A stretch of DNA of 64,000 bases, taken from positions 21,450 to 85,449 of the forward strand of contig JAISVX010000005.1 of NCBI GenBank assembly GCA_031271345.1, in the 5' to 3' direction. Of this stretch, positions 44,663 to 53,945 are shown piece after piece. The position numbers were made by a program, and so were the translations under genes. The DNA comes from Lactobacillaceae bacterium (GTDB lineage Bacteria; Pseudomonadota; Alphaproteobacteria; RF32; CAG-239). Every line of letters starts with the position of its first letter. The first letter of the stretch is position 1. The notes beneath the pieces were generated by a model. That model did no database searches, was not told the DNA's origin, and worked only from the letters and a program-made list of their open reading frames with translations.

Positions 44663-44857
44663 ATATAACTCTCATAAATTTCATTATTTCTCTTCTTATA
44701 TTATATTTTTTGCAAAAAAACAAAAAAAAGTAATATAAGATTAAGAGTTTAATGCTAGAATGTGTTAAAATTACTGCGTAATAGCTAAAAATCTTTGTCA
44801 TTTAAGATTTTTTGTATTATGCTTAAGCTGAATTTCATAAAAAAGGAATAAGAAGTC

Positions 44858-45643
44858 GTGTATAAAAAAATATTAGCTTTATCTCTGTTAGCTTTGATGT
44901 CTACCGGCTGTGTGGATTATCAAAACAATGAAAACTTTGAAAATGGAAACCTTAAAATGCCAAGCTCTGTGGTTGTCTGCAGGGCAAAGCAATGCGCTCC
45001 TGCCAAAGCTGCCATGTCCAGTGAATATATCTATAATAGTTTATCTCACCTGTTGACCAATAATAACCGTTCAAAAGCTCTGGTTTGCGAAAGTGATGGA
45101 GGAAGCAGAGTTTGTACCGAAGCTTTCGTTTCGCTTCCAGTAAAAGTCGGCATAACTCCAGCTCACATGTACATTGACTCTGTAAAAATCACTGATGTAA
45201 CGCTTGTCAAGGGCGCTCCTCAAATGAGTCTGGTTCTTAACTATAATGTTTCCATCAACGGTCAAACTCCAGAATGTACATCTTCCAAAACTTTATTATA
45301 TGTAAAAAGCTCGGACAATATAATTATGGAAGACAGCGGATACAACTGCAAAATGACTTCCATCGGCACAACATCAGTTAAAACCTTATTTGCGATTGAC
45401 TATATTGATTTGGATTATGGATATATCGGCGGCTACTACTCAATAGGTCTATCCGGACCGGCAAGCGGCGGCGGAACTGGATATATGCTAATAAGACTTG
45501 CCAAAGACGCTTACCCGTTAAGCCCTGCTTTGACAGCAAAAGGTGTAAACAAGCCAAGAGGCGGAGCAAACGGCTCAAGCATATTAAACACCGGACCATC
45601 TGAATCAACAGGCGGCGTAAAAATGTATCCGATAAAAAGATAA
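44858..45643 (+). CDS. Lipoprotein, unknown
   Basis: A 261-residue protein with a signal and lipobox MSTGCVD, a cysteine-containing mature part (VVCRAKQCAPAKAAMSSEYIYNSLSHLL, VCESDGG) and a C-terminal glycine/serine-rich stretch. The GTG start has AAAGGAATAAG upstream. No domain recognised. Confidence 0.6.
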   Translation: MYKKILALSLLALMSTGCVDYQNNENFENGNLKMPSSVVVCRAKQCAPAKAAMSSEYIYNSLSHLLTNNNRSKALVCESDGGSRVCTEAFVSLPVKVGITPAHMYIDSVKITDVTLVKGAPQMSLVLNYNVSINGQTPECTSSKTLLYVKSSDNIIMEDSGYNCKMTSIGTTSVKTLFAIDYIDLDYGYIGGYYSIGLSGPASGGGTGYMLIRLAKDAYPLSPALTAKGVNKPRGGANGSSILNTGPSESTGGVKMYPIKR

Positions 45644-45657
45644 ATGGATTATCAATA

Positions 45658-45688
45658 AAAAAAGCACCTTATCGGTGCTTTTTTTATT
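45658..45688. terminator. Bidirectional terminator
   Basis: AAAAAGCACC/GGTGCTTTTT with a short loop lies between convergent genes. Confidence 0.85.
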
Positions 45689-45706
45689 ATTATTCAAAAC
45701 TTAATA

Positions 45707-46468
45707 CTAAGCCGAAACCGCCCTTCTTGGAACAAGAATGTTTCTAACGCCGATAAAATACAATATCGAGGCATTAGGACCAGCCAGCATACCTGAAACA
45801 TAATCGTTAAAAATGATTTTCTTTCCTTCGTAATCAGATAGAGAAATATTAATGAAATCCGTTGCAAAAAACTTGCCGTTATCCGAATTAGAATCACCTA
45901 AAAACTCCAGCGTCTCATCGCCGGAAACAAATTTTGCATATCTTACGGTAGATTTTAGAAAAGGAAACGCTTGCTTTTTCTCGGAAGAAGGAGAATCAAC
46001 AAGCTTTTCGTCAAAGATTATAAGTTTCCATTGTTTTAACTCGTCTTTTGAAAAATCCACGCCGCCGATAAACAGGCTGTTTTCCGCGCTTGAAGCTTGA
46101 AATATTTCAACGCGTCCGCTCTTTGTTACGATTTTTGTATTACCATAATCAACAGCCGATAATTCCTCAACAGCCATATTCAGACTATAATTAAAATCCA
46201 TGGACACATCTTCGGAAACATACGTTTTTTCTATATTAACGCCTTCGCCGCCAAAATCATCAATATCTATTTCTTCAATTTCTATTTCGTCAAAATCATC
46301 TGCTGAAACGCCGGCAGCTTCAAGTTCCAGAGGAGCGTCAACTGGAACCTCAATATACTCGTATTCAGAATCCTCAGGCAGTTCGTCGCCCTCTGAAATT
46401 TCGACGTATTCATATTCCCATTCTTCAGGGTTTTCTGTATTTTCAACTTTATCCGCTTCATCAGCCAT
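45707..46468 (-). CDS. Acidic protein with Glu/Tyr repeats, unknown
   Basis: A 253-residue protein whose first 85 residues are very acidic and contain two copies of a motif like (W/S)EYEY(V/I)E(I/V), in EEWEYEYVEIS and DSEYEYIEVP. The rest is a beta-rich domain of unknown type (TKSGRVEIFQASSAENSLFIGGVDF). No signal peptide. It lies upstream (38 bp) of the sensor kinase stop and is divergent from nothing obvious; role unknown. Confidence 0.55.
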   Translation of the reverse strand: MADEADKVENTENPEEWEYEYVEISEGDELPEDSEYEYIEVPVDAPLELEAAGVSADDFDEIEIEEIDIDDFGGEGVNIEKTYVSEDVSMDFNYSLNMAVEELSAVDYGNTKIVTKSGRVEIFQASSAENSLFIGGVDFSKDELKQWKLIIFDEKLVDSPSSEKKQAFPFLKSTVRYAKFVSGDETLEFLGDSNSDNGKFFATDFINISLSDYEGKKIIFNDYVSGMLAGPNASILYFIGVRNILVPRRAVSA

Positions 46469-46517
46469 GATTGTTTTTCCTTAAAAATTATTAAAGAAGT
46501 ATTTTCTAATATTATTA

Positions 46518-47879
46518 CTATAAGGGAATTGAGATGAGTACCCTCAAGCCTCCTAATGGACTATCAAGCAGTTCTATTTTTCCTCCGTGGGAGGTTATAA
46601 CGTCTTTTGCGATAGACAATCCCAGCCCGACACCGCCAGTCTCTTTATTTCTTGAGCCTTCCAGGCGATAAAAAGCTTTAAATACTTCGTCGCGTTTGCC
46701 AGCCGGAATCCCCGGACCATCATCGTCTACTTTTATTTCCATTTTGCGATTGTTGCTTTCTAAGCTAACAGAAACTGTTTTTCCATAAGTGAACGCGTTT
46801 GAAATAATGTTTGTCAAAGCTCTCTTCAATGCCTGCTCGCGACCTTGGATTGCGCTGACCTGATCATTGGTCGCATATCTTATCATCGCCTTAGTATTGC
46901 GGAATTTGTTGATTATGCTCAAAATTGTTTCGTTAACATCAATAAATGTCGATGGCTCTCCGCCCTCTCCGCTTACAAATGACAAGTATCCGTCAAGCAT
47001 TTTTTCCATTTCGGAAATATCGCTGATAAAATCGACCTTGTCTTCGCTGTCAGGTATCATTGCAAGTTGAAGCTTCATACGGGTCAGCGGAGTTCTCAAA
47101 TCATGAGAAACACCAGCCAGCATTTGGGTTCTTTCTGACATCTGGCGTTGAAGACGCTCTTTCATTTTTATAAACGCAATGCCGGCGCGCCTGACTTCCG
47201 ACGAACCATAAGGTTTGAAATCTTTGTTATCAATACCTTTACCAAAATCTTCCGCAGACTGCGCCAACTGCGCGATTGAGCGAACCTGTACCCTTAAAAA
47301 CAACGCCGCGACAACAAACAGCAGCAAGCCGGAGCCAATCATCCATGCGACGAACCCAAATGTTGATGTGCTGAAAATGTTTTTTGAAGATGTTGAAAAT
47401 TTATACGCGCCTTCATTTGCGTCAATCAAGACCGTTAAATCATGCCATTCTTTTGAGCCTCTGTTCAGATGAATGCTTGATATTTTATTTGGAAAATACT
47501 TTGCAAGAGACCCTTCCAAAAAGCCGGTAACAATTTTATTTGTATATGGCTCTCTATCAATATTTATTTCTCCATCTGGATAATATGTAAAATCAATATC
47601 CAGTTTTTGACTGGCAATAACACGCAGGCTGGCAATCTCTTCTGGATATTTTTCTGACAAAGCCACGATAAAAGACATATCGGAAACCAAGTTGTCAGAT
47701 AATCTTCTTCCAACTTTTGACCAGCTGCTGTCAAAGAACGCAAAAATCGAAACAACCTGAACAACCATCAGCGGAACAAAGATTAACAGCATTGTTCGGA
47801 AAAACAATGTCCGCGGCAAAAATTTATATTTTAACGCCTTTAACGAAGAATTTAATTTGTTTGGAAGTTTAATACGCAT
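46518..47879 (-). CDS. EnvZ-type sensor histidine kinase
   Basis: A 453-residue membrane kinase. Two membrane helices (about 26-48 and 178-200) enclose a periplasmic sensor. A HAMP domain, the His box AGVSHDLRTPLTRMKLQ (phosphorylated His near 256), the N box IISNAFTYG, DDGPGIP and GVGLGLSIA follow. It closely fits the EnvZ/RstB class. It pairs with the response regulator 17 bp upstream. Confidence 0.93.
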   Translation of the reverse strand: MRIKLPNKLNSSLKALKYKFLPRTLFFRTMLLIFVPLMVVQVVSIFAFFDSSWSKVGRRLSDNLVSDMSFIVALSEKYPEEIASLRVIASQKLDIDFTYYPDGEINIDREPYTNKIVTGFLEGSLAKYFPNKISSIHLNRGSKEWHDLTVLIDANEGAYKFSTSSKNIFSTSTFGFVAWMIGSGLLLFVVAALFLRVQVRSIAQLAQSAEDFGKGIDNKDFKPYGSSEVRRAGIAFIKMKERLQRQMSERTQMLAGVSHDLRTPLTRMKLQLAMIPDSEDKVDFISDISEMEKMLDGYLSFVSGEGGEPSTFIDVNETILSIINKFRNTKAMIRYATNDQVSAIQGREQALKRALTNIISNAFTYGKTVSVSLESNNRKMEIKVDDDGPGIPAGKRDEVFKAFYRLEGSRNKETGGVGLGLSIAKDVITSHGGKIELLDSPLGGLRVLISIPL

Positions 47880-47896
47880 TCTTTAACTCCTAAGTT

Positions 47897-48586
47897 TTAA
47901 TCTGTAAGTAACATATATCCTTTTCCTCTTACAGTTTGTAAGTATCGAGGATTTTTCGAATCAACTTCGATTTTTCTGCGAAGTCTTGCTATTTGAACAT
48001 CTATTGAACGAGGGCTTTGTCCTGCGCCAAGAATCTCCGCAAGCTTTTCTCTCGTAAACACCTGAGCTGTTTTCTGCCCTAAAATAATCAACAAAGACTG
48101 CTCGACAGGCGTTATGTGTACGATATTTTCATCAATATCCATAAGTTCTTTTTTGTTTACGTCAAAGACATAATTGCCCAGCTTGAGCCTGTCTATTGGC
48201 TTTGCTTTTTCCGCAGGCTTTCTTTTTATTACATTTTTTATGCGCAGAACCAGCTCTTTAGGCTCAAAAGGCTTTGGAATATAATCGTCCGCGCCAAGCT
48301 CAAGACCGTTAATCCTGTCTCCAGTTTCACCCATGGCTGTAAGCATTATCACGGGAACGAAGCTTTCTTTTCTTAAATGCTGCAAAAACTCCAAACCTGT
48401 TTCATTCGGCATCATAATATCAACCACCAAGACATCAAACTCATAATCTTTCAGCCGGCTTCTCGCCTCACTGGTATCTTTAGCGACAGAAACATAAAAG
48501 TCATTGTCTCTCAAATATCTTTGAAGCAAAGAACGTAATCTGGTATCATCATCGACTACTAAAATATGTGATTTTTCAATGTGCAT
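47897..48586 (-). CDS. OmpR-type response regulator
   Basis: A 229-residue regulator: receiver with VVDDDTRLR, the phosphoryl-accepting Asp in VLVVDIMMPNETG (about 55), and the KPFEPKEL switch Lys, followed by a winged-helix DNA-binding domain (LAEILGAGQSPRSIDVQIARLRRKIE...TVRGKGYML). The cognate kinase follows. In related alphaproteobacteria such pairs control envelope genes, but targets here are unknown. Confidence 0.93.
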   Translation of the reverse strand: MHIEKSHILVVDDDTRLRSLLQRYLRDNDFYVSVAKDTSEARSRLKDYEFDVLVVDIMMPNETGLEFLQHLRKESFVPVIMLTAMGETGDRINGLELGADDYIPKPFEPKELVLRIKNVIKRKPAEKAKPIDRLKLGNYVFDVNKKELMDIDENIVHITPVEQSLLIILGQKTAQVFTREKLAEILGAGQSPRSIDVQIARLRRKIEVDSKNPRYLQTVRGKGYMLLTD

Positions 48587-48599
48587 ATTTTACAAAGCC

Positions 48600-49358
48600 T
48601 TATTTTGCCGTCTTCTTTACTGCTTTTGCAGATTTTGCTTTTTTAGATGGAGCCGCCTTTTTCTTTGGCGCTTTGTCTTTCTTTACAACTTCTTTCTTTG
48701 CCGCCGCTTTTGCCTTTTTAGCCGAAGCCTTAACGCTTTTTTTTGCGGCGTCTGTTTCGCTTACAGCTTTTGCAATTTCCGCTTTTTTATTTGATTTAGC
48801 TTTCTTATTGACCGACTTAACATAATCCAGACTTTTTTGAAAATATTCATATCCGGTGATAAATGTTAAGATACCCGCTATCCAAAGCAGCCCTTCGCCA
48901 AGATACCCAAAGAAAATAAGCCCCGGAACATATTTAAATAAAATCATCGCTAATGATGTCATTTGAAAACCTGTTTTCCATTTGGCTAATCTTGTTACAG
49001 GCATGCTGACTTTTACGTTTGCCAAAAACTCTCTTAAGCCCGAAACCAAAACCTCGCGGCATAAAATTACCATAACTGGAATGTAGCTTATCGGATGCAC
49101 CATACCGTTTGCAACTATGATTAATAAAGCGGATATTACCAAAAGCTTATCCGCTATCGGATCCAACAAACGACCAAATACAGAGGTTTCGTTTCTAACT
49201 CTTGCAAAATATCCGTCAAAATAGTCCGTTATTGCGGCCACAACAAAAAGAACAGCGGCTAACAAAGACCACCAAGCGCAATGAATATATACAGATAAAA
49301 AAATTACTGGAATTACAACAATCCTGGAAATTGTTAGAATGTTAGGCAAATTATACAC
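48600..49358 (-). CDS. pgsA: CDP-diacylglycerol--glycerol-3-phosphate phosphatidyltransferase with basic tail
   Basis: A 252-residue enzyme for phosphatidylglycerol synthesis. The CDP-alcohol motif is complete: DYFDGYFARVRNETSVFGRLLDPIADK (DGx2ARx8Gx3Dx3D). About four membrane helices precede residue 180. After that comes an unusual tail of about 70 residues made almost only of Lys, Ala and Ser, like histone H1 or AlgP tails. The tail does not belong to the enzyme family. Confidence 0.9.
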   Translation of the reverse strand: MYNLPNILTISRIVVIPVIFLSVYIHCAWWSLLAAVLFVVAAITDYFDGYFARVRNETSVFGRLLDPIADKLLVISALLIIVANGMVHPISYIPVMVILCREVLVSGLREFLANVKVSMPVTRLAKWKTGFQMTSLAMILFKYVPGLIFFGYLGEGLLWIAGILTFITGYEYFQKSLDYVKSVNKKAKSNKKAEIAKAVSETDAAKKSVKASAKKAKAAAKKEVVKKDKAPKKKAAPSKKAKSAKAVKKTAK

Positions 49359-49414
49359 GGCTGCTCCTTTATAATTATTGGTTTTTAAATATATGTAATG
49401 TTAAATTATTTTTT

Positions 49415-51223
49415 TCAATTATGGAAGTAATTATATATCTTTTCAGCCGTTTTTTTGCTGATTCCATCAACTTTCATAATATCCTCCACCGACGCTTCTA
49501 TTATCTGTTCAACGGATCCAAAATGATTTAATAAATCTTTTTTTCTTTTTGCGCCGATACCTTCCACGTCATCCAATCTTGATTTAGACATTGATTTTCC
49601 GCGTTTTTTTCTATGCGTTCCAATAGCAAAACGGTGAGCCTCATCACGCAGATTCTGCAGATAAAAAGCTATCGGCGACTGAAACGGAAGCGAAAAACTT
49701 TCTCTTCCTTTGACATGATAAAGCTCTTTTCCGGCATTTCTGTCCGAACCTTTTGACATCGCGATTACGGTTATCCCATCAAGGTTAAAACTTTTTAGAG
49801 AATCGTGAACAGCGTTTAACTGACCAAGACCACCGTCAATAATTATTACATCCGGCTTGTTTTCAGGATTGATTTTTGCAAACCTGCGGCTTAAAACTTC
49901 CCGCATCATTGCAAAATCATCATTGGTTATCTCCGAGTTTTTAATATTAAAAGTACGGTATTGTTTTTTATCAAACCCTTCTTTTGCCGCGACAACCATG
50001 GCGCCTATCGCATAGCTTCCCTGTATATGCGAGTTGTCGTATATCTCTATTCTTTCCGGCTCTGATGAAAGCCCGAAAATTTCAGCAAACTCATGAAGAT
50101 TGTTTTTTATACTGCTTTCTTCGGCAATTTTTCTATCCATCGCCTCTTTCGCATTCTTCAAAACCAGCTCCGTAACTTTTGCCTTATTGCCTTTTTTATA
50201 AACGCTGATTTTTGCCTGAATGGCGTCTTCTATAAAATCTTTATTTTCAAGCCCTAATGATATTATAACTTCTTTCGGCGGAATATGTCTTGTATAAAAA
50301 CTGCTTAAAAAAGCTTCCATAATTTCTTCGTCCGCAGCGCCTTTTATCTGCTTGGGAAAATACGGCGCATTGCCGCAGTTTTGCCCCGAGCGGATGAAAA
50401 ACACCTGAATACAGACTAAATCTCCTCTTCTTGCCAAAGCAATAAAATCCGCGGATTTTATTGCGGCATATTCCAAATTCTGACCCTGCTGGATTGTAGT
50501 TAATGTTTTTATCCTGTCGCGCAGGCTTATGGCTTTTTCATAATCAAGATTTTCGCTGGCTTTTTCCATTTCTTTGGAAAGCTCCTGCTGGAGATTTGAG
50601 TTTTTTCCTTCCAAAAATGCCGCCGCCTCATTTACTAAATGCCGATATTCTTCTTTGGTAATTTTTCCCCCAATGCAAGGCGCGGAACATCTCTTTATCT
50701 GATAAAGCATACAGGGACGATGGCGGGTGTTGAAAACGCTGTCCCGGCAGGAGCGGATTAGAAAAGCTTTTTGAATCAAGCCCAAAACATTATTTACAGC
50801 GGGAATACTTGCAAAAGGACCAAAATATTTGCTTTTGTCGTCCCTTTTTCCCCTGTATTTTCTTAAAGCGGGAAATTCTGACTGAACGTCAATAACCAAG
50901 TGGGGAAACGTTTTATCATCACGAAGAAGAATATTATATCTCGGCTCCAAACGCTTGATAAGCTCATTTTCCAAAAGCAGCGCCTTTGCTTCGGTTTCAA
51001 CAATGATAAACTCCATATCCTCTATTTCGGATACCATTCGCTGCAAACGCAGCGGGAGCTTTTCAATATGCGAATAACTTATAATGCGTTTTTTTATGTT
51101 TTTGGCTTTTCCGACGTAAAGAACTTCGCCGTCTTCTCCAAGCATTCTGTACACGCCCGGCTTTGACGGCGCATTTTTTATTTTATTTTTTAATATTTCC
51201 AGACCATGGTTTATATTTATCAT
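49415..51223 (-). CDS. uvrC: UvrABC excision nuclease subunit C
   Basis: A 602-residue nuclease. The GIY-YIG domain is PGVYRMLGEDGEVLYVGKAKNIKKR, a UVR motif lies near LSKEMEKASENLDYEKAISLRDRI, the RNase H-like domain has IDGGLGQLNA and DEAHRFAIGTHRKKR, and the C-terminus has two helix-hairpin-helix motifs. I place the start at 51223, as the track start is 50 codons upstream within the antiporter gene. It overlaps the antiporter stop by four bases (ATGA). Confidence 0.95.
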   Translation of the reverse strand: MININHGLEILKNKIKNAPSKPGVYRMLGEDGEVLYVGKAKNIKKRIISYSHIEKLPLRLQRMVSEIEDMEFIIVETEAKALLLENELIKRLEPRYNILLRDDKTFPHLVIDVQSEFPALRKYRGKRDDKSKYFGPFASIPAVNNVLGLIQKAFLIRSCRDSVFNTRHRPCMLYQIKRCSAPCIGGKITKEEYRHLVNEAAAFLEGKNSNLQQELSKEMEKASENLDYEKAISLRDRIKTLTTIQQGQNLEYAAIKSADFIALARRGDLVCIQVFFIRSGQNCGNAPYFPKQIKGAADEEIMEAFLSSFYTRHIPPKEVIISLGLENKDFIEDAIQAKISVYKKGNKAKVTELVLKNAKEAMDRKIAEESSIKNNLHEFAEIFGLSSEPERIEIYDNSHIQGSYAIGAMVVAAKEGFDKKQYRTFNIKNSEITNDDFAMMREVLSRRFAKINPENKPDVIIIDGGLGQLNAVHDSLKSFNLDGITVIAMSKGSDRNAGKELYHVKGRESFSLPFQSPIAFYLQNLRDEAHRFAIGTHRKKRGKSMSKSRLDDVEGIGAKRKKDLLNHFGSVEQIIEASVEDIMKVDGISKKTAEKIYNYFHN

Positions 51224-52182
51224 TCTATGCTGAAAATTCCTTTTGCCATTAGGATTTGAGAAATTATGTAAACAATGTAAATAAAAATTAAAGCCAAACC
51301 GCCGGCACGGCTCACTTTTCTCTGCCGCCAAACCAAAAACATAAAGAAGACCGCGACGCCAAGCATAACCCAAAGGTCGTATCTTATCAGCTGAACGGGA
51401 ACATCAATGTTGACAAAGCTTGCGGAAGCGCCGATTATAAATAAAATATTCCAGATATTTGAACCGACAATATTGCCTAAAGCAACATCGTTTTGTTTTC
51501 TGATTGCCGCCATAACCGAAGTCGCAAGCTCTGGAAGAGACGTCCCCAAAGCAATTATTGTCAGCCCGATAATTGTTTCCGAAACACCAAGCAGCCTTGC
51601 CAAATCCACAGCCCCTGTAACTAAAATATCCGAACCATAGATGATGCCGATAAATCCAAGCGCTGTAACAGCAATTACAAACCACCATTTTTTTTCCGCT
51701 ATAGAGCTTACGGCATCCTCCGGGTCTTCTCCGCTGACTTTTGCATCCTGATAATTAAAATAAATAAAACCCGCCATTATTAGTATAAACACTATTCCAT
51801 GCCACAAGACCAATTCCCCCATCAAACAAAAAATGAGAAAAAGCGCAGAAACAAAAAACAGCATTAAATAGTCAAAGCTAAAAACTGGTTTTTTTGATAA
51901 AATTGGATGAATCAGAGCAGCCAAGCCCAGAATGAACGCTATATTCGTTATGTTGGAGCCGACGATGTTTCCCAAAGCTATGCCGGAAGCTCCTTCAAAC
52001 GCCGCTTTTATGCTCACGACAAACTCCGGCGCCGAGGTTCCGAAAGCGACGATTGTTAATCCCACTATCAAAGTTGGAATCTTTAGTTTATTCGCGATGG
52101 CTACCGAACCCATAACCGTATATTCGGCGCTTATCGTAAGCAAAACAAAACCAACAAGAATCAACGAAACAGCTATTAACAT
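51220..52182 (-). CDS. Calcium/sodium antiporter, CaCA family
   Basis: A 320-residue membrane protein with about ten helices and the duplicated alpha motifs: FGTSAPEFVVS with GNIVGSNITNI in the first half, and LGTSLPELATS with GNIVGSNIWNI in the second. These form the cation site of YrbG-like exchangers. Translationally coupled to uvrC by an ATGA overlap. Confidence 0.92.
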   Translation of the reverse strand: MLIAVSLILVGFVLLTISAEYTVMGSVAIANKLKIPTLIVGLTIVAFGTSAPEFVVSIKAAFEGASGIALGNIVGSNITNIAFILGLAALIHPILSKKPVFSFDYLMLFFVSALFLIFCLMGELVLWHGIVFILIMAGFIYFNYQDAKVSGEDPEDAVSSIAEKKWWFVIAVTALGFIGIIYGSDILVTGAVDLARLLGVSETIIGLTIIALGTSLPELATSVMAAIRKQNDVALGNIVGSNIWNILFIIGASASFVNIDVPVQLIRYDLWVMLGVAVFFMFLVWRQRKVSRAGGLALIFIYIVYIISQILMAKGIFSIE

Positions 52183-52256
52183 TATTTAGTTCCCCAACAC
52201 AAAATTATTCTTTGAAAATACAATAAATCTTCGAAAATTACAATACCGATAAAATC

Positions 52257-52586
52257 TTAGAAAAACAAAACGGCGATAAAACTTGTCATAAGCACGCTGC
52301 TTAAAATAAGCCTGAGCGCAGAGCCAAAAACCATAAAAGACAGCTCGGCATAATCTATTTCTTCGCCGCCAAACTTATATGGGCGCTTGAAAAAGAATAT
52401 ATAGGTAAACGCGATTAAAACCGCCATAAAATAGATGTTATAGTCTTTATATACTTCAAAAACTTCCTCATAGGAAAACGATGTGTTGATAAGTATTGAA
52501 AAACCAATGCCTATCAACACCATAGGATTAAAAATAAGACCTGATGTAAACAAGGAAATAACGCCGTTTATCAAACCTTTTATCAT
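52257..52586 (-). CDS. Small membrane protein coupled to glmM, unknown
   Basis: A 109-residue protein with three hydrophobic helices (NPMVLIGIGFSILI, YFMAVLIAFTYIFFF, LRLILSSVLMTSFIAVLFF) and no recognised family. Its ATG follows the glmM stop codon directly (TAGATG), which indicates coupling. Probably in one operon with glmM. Confidence 0.6.
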   Translation of the reverse strand: MIKGLINGVISLFTSGLIFNPMVLIGIGFSILINTSFSYEEVFEVYKDYNIYFMAVLIAFTYIFFFKRPYKFGGEEIDYAELSFMVFGSALRLILSSVLMTSFIAVLFF

Positions 52587-53915
52587 CTATTTTCTACTTT
52601 CGAATAATGTTGTCAGTTTATATGTCATGTTATTGACGAGGTTTTCATCTTCCGCTTGCAGACACAGCCTTATTACCGGCTCTGTCCCGGACTTTCTAAT
52701 TACGACAGAACCGCCCTTCATTGCATCTCTTACTTCTTTTATAACTTTTTGAGATTCTTTGCCGTCAACAGCTTCGTTAACCTGGTCTTTATTTTCAAAT
52801 CTGATATTTGTCAGCCTCATTGGAAACGGTTTAAACACAGGAAAAACTTCGCTCATTTTTTTGCCTGTTTTCAACAATGCTTCGCAGACCTTGATACCGA
52901 CAATCAAACCGTCAACGCTTCTCGAATAGTCTCTCAAAAATATGTGACCGTTTTCTTCGCCGCCGACATTTCCGCCAATCTCGCGCATTTTGGTTATAAT
53001 ATTATATTCTCCGACATCAACGACATGATAATCCAAGCCGAGAGATTTTACATATTTTGCCATGCCGAGATTAGAAAACTCTGTGGTTACAACGCCATTG
53101 CCAGTTAATTTTCTTTCAGATTTTAAATATCCTCCAAAGAATCCTATCAACTGATCTCCCGCGACTCTATTGCCTTTTTCGTCGCAGACAATAGCTCTGT
53201 CGCCGTCGCCGTCAAGGGCTATACCAATATCGGCATCATTCGCGACAACCATTTTCTCCATTAAAACCGTGTTGGTTGAGCCGCAGTTTTTATTTATATT
53301 ATAGCCGTCGGGAAGATTGCCGATTGCAATAACTTCCGCTCCAAGTTCTTCCAAAACCTTTGGAGCAATATTTGAAAAAGCTCCGTTAGCGCAGTCGATT
53401 ACAACTTTCAGACCTTTTAAGCTTGAAAAGTTTTTGAAGATTTTTTCATAATCTTCGGAAGCATTTTCATAATATATTACCTTGCCGATTTTATCCGCAT
53501 CGATTTTTATCTCCGCCTTCGCGATTTCTTCTTCAAGTTTCGCCGTTATTTCGTTTGAAAGTTTGTCGCCTTTGTGGTCTTTCAATTTAATTCCGTTATC
53601 GAAATATGGATTATGCGACGCGGAAATTATAATCGACATATCGACGTTAAGACTCTCTGTCATTGTTGTCACCGCTGGAGTTGGAAGCACTCCCAGCAAA
53701 ACGACGTCGACGCCGACAGAAGTAAAACCCGCGGTCAGCGCCGCTTCAATCATATCTCCAGAAATTCTTGTATCTTTTCCTATAGCGACTCTTCTTTGTT
53801 TTTTCGCAACTATTTCGCCCGCAACCTGACCAAGTTTCAGCGCAAACTCCGGGACCATAGGATAAACCCCCGCTTTTCCTCTAACGCCATCTGTTCCAAA
53901 CAACCTGCCCGCCAT
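52587..53915 (-). CDS. glmM: Phosphoglucosamine mutase
   Basis: A 442-residue enzyme making glucosamine-1-phosphate for UDP-GlcNAc, used for peptidoglycan and LPS. It shows LFGTDGVRGKAG, the phosphoserine loop IIISASHNPYFDNGIK, the metal site LDGDGDRAI and the GGEENGH and SGTEPVIR motifs. The ATG at 53915 has GGAG seven bases upstream and is preferred to the TTG at 53921. Follows ftsH in the usual order. Confidence 0.95.
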   Translation of the reverse strand: MAGRLFGTDGVRGKAGVYPMVPEFALKLGQVAGEIVAKKQRRVAIGKDTRISGDMIEAALTAGFTSVGVDVVLLGVLPTPAVTTMTESLNVDMSIIISASHNPYFDNGIKLKDHKGDKLSNEITAKLEEEIAKAEIKIDADKIGKVIYYENASEDYEKIFKNFSSLKGLKVVIDCANGAFSNIAPKVLEELGAEVIAIGNLPDGYNINKNCGSTNTVLMEKMVVANDADIGIALDGDGDRAIVCDEKGNRVAGDQLIGFFGGYLKSERKLTGNGVVTTEFSNLGMAKYVKSLGLDYHVVDVGEYNIITKMREIGGNVGGEENGHIFLRDYSRSVDGLIVGIKVCEALLKTGKKMSEVFPVFKPFPMRLTNIRFENKDQVNEAVDGKESQKVIKEVRDAMKGGSVVIRKSGTEPVIRLCLQAEDENLVNNMTYKLTTLFESRK

Positions 53916-53945
53916 AATCAATCTCCTTTAAGTTTTCTATAATTT

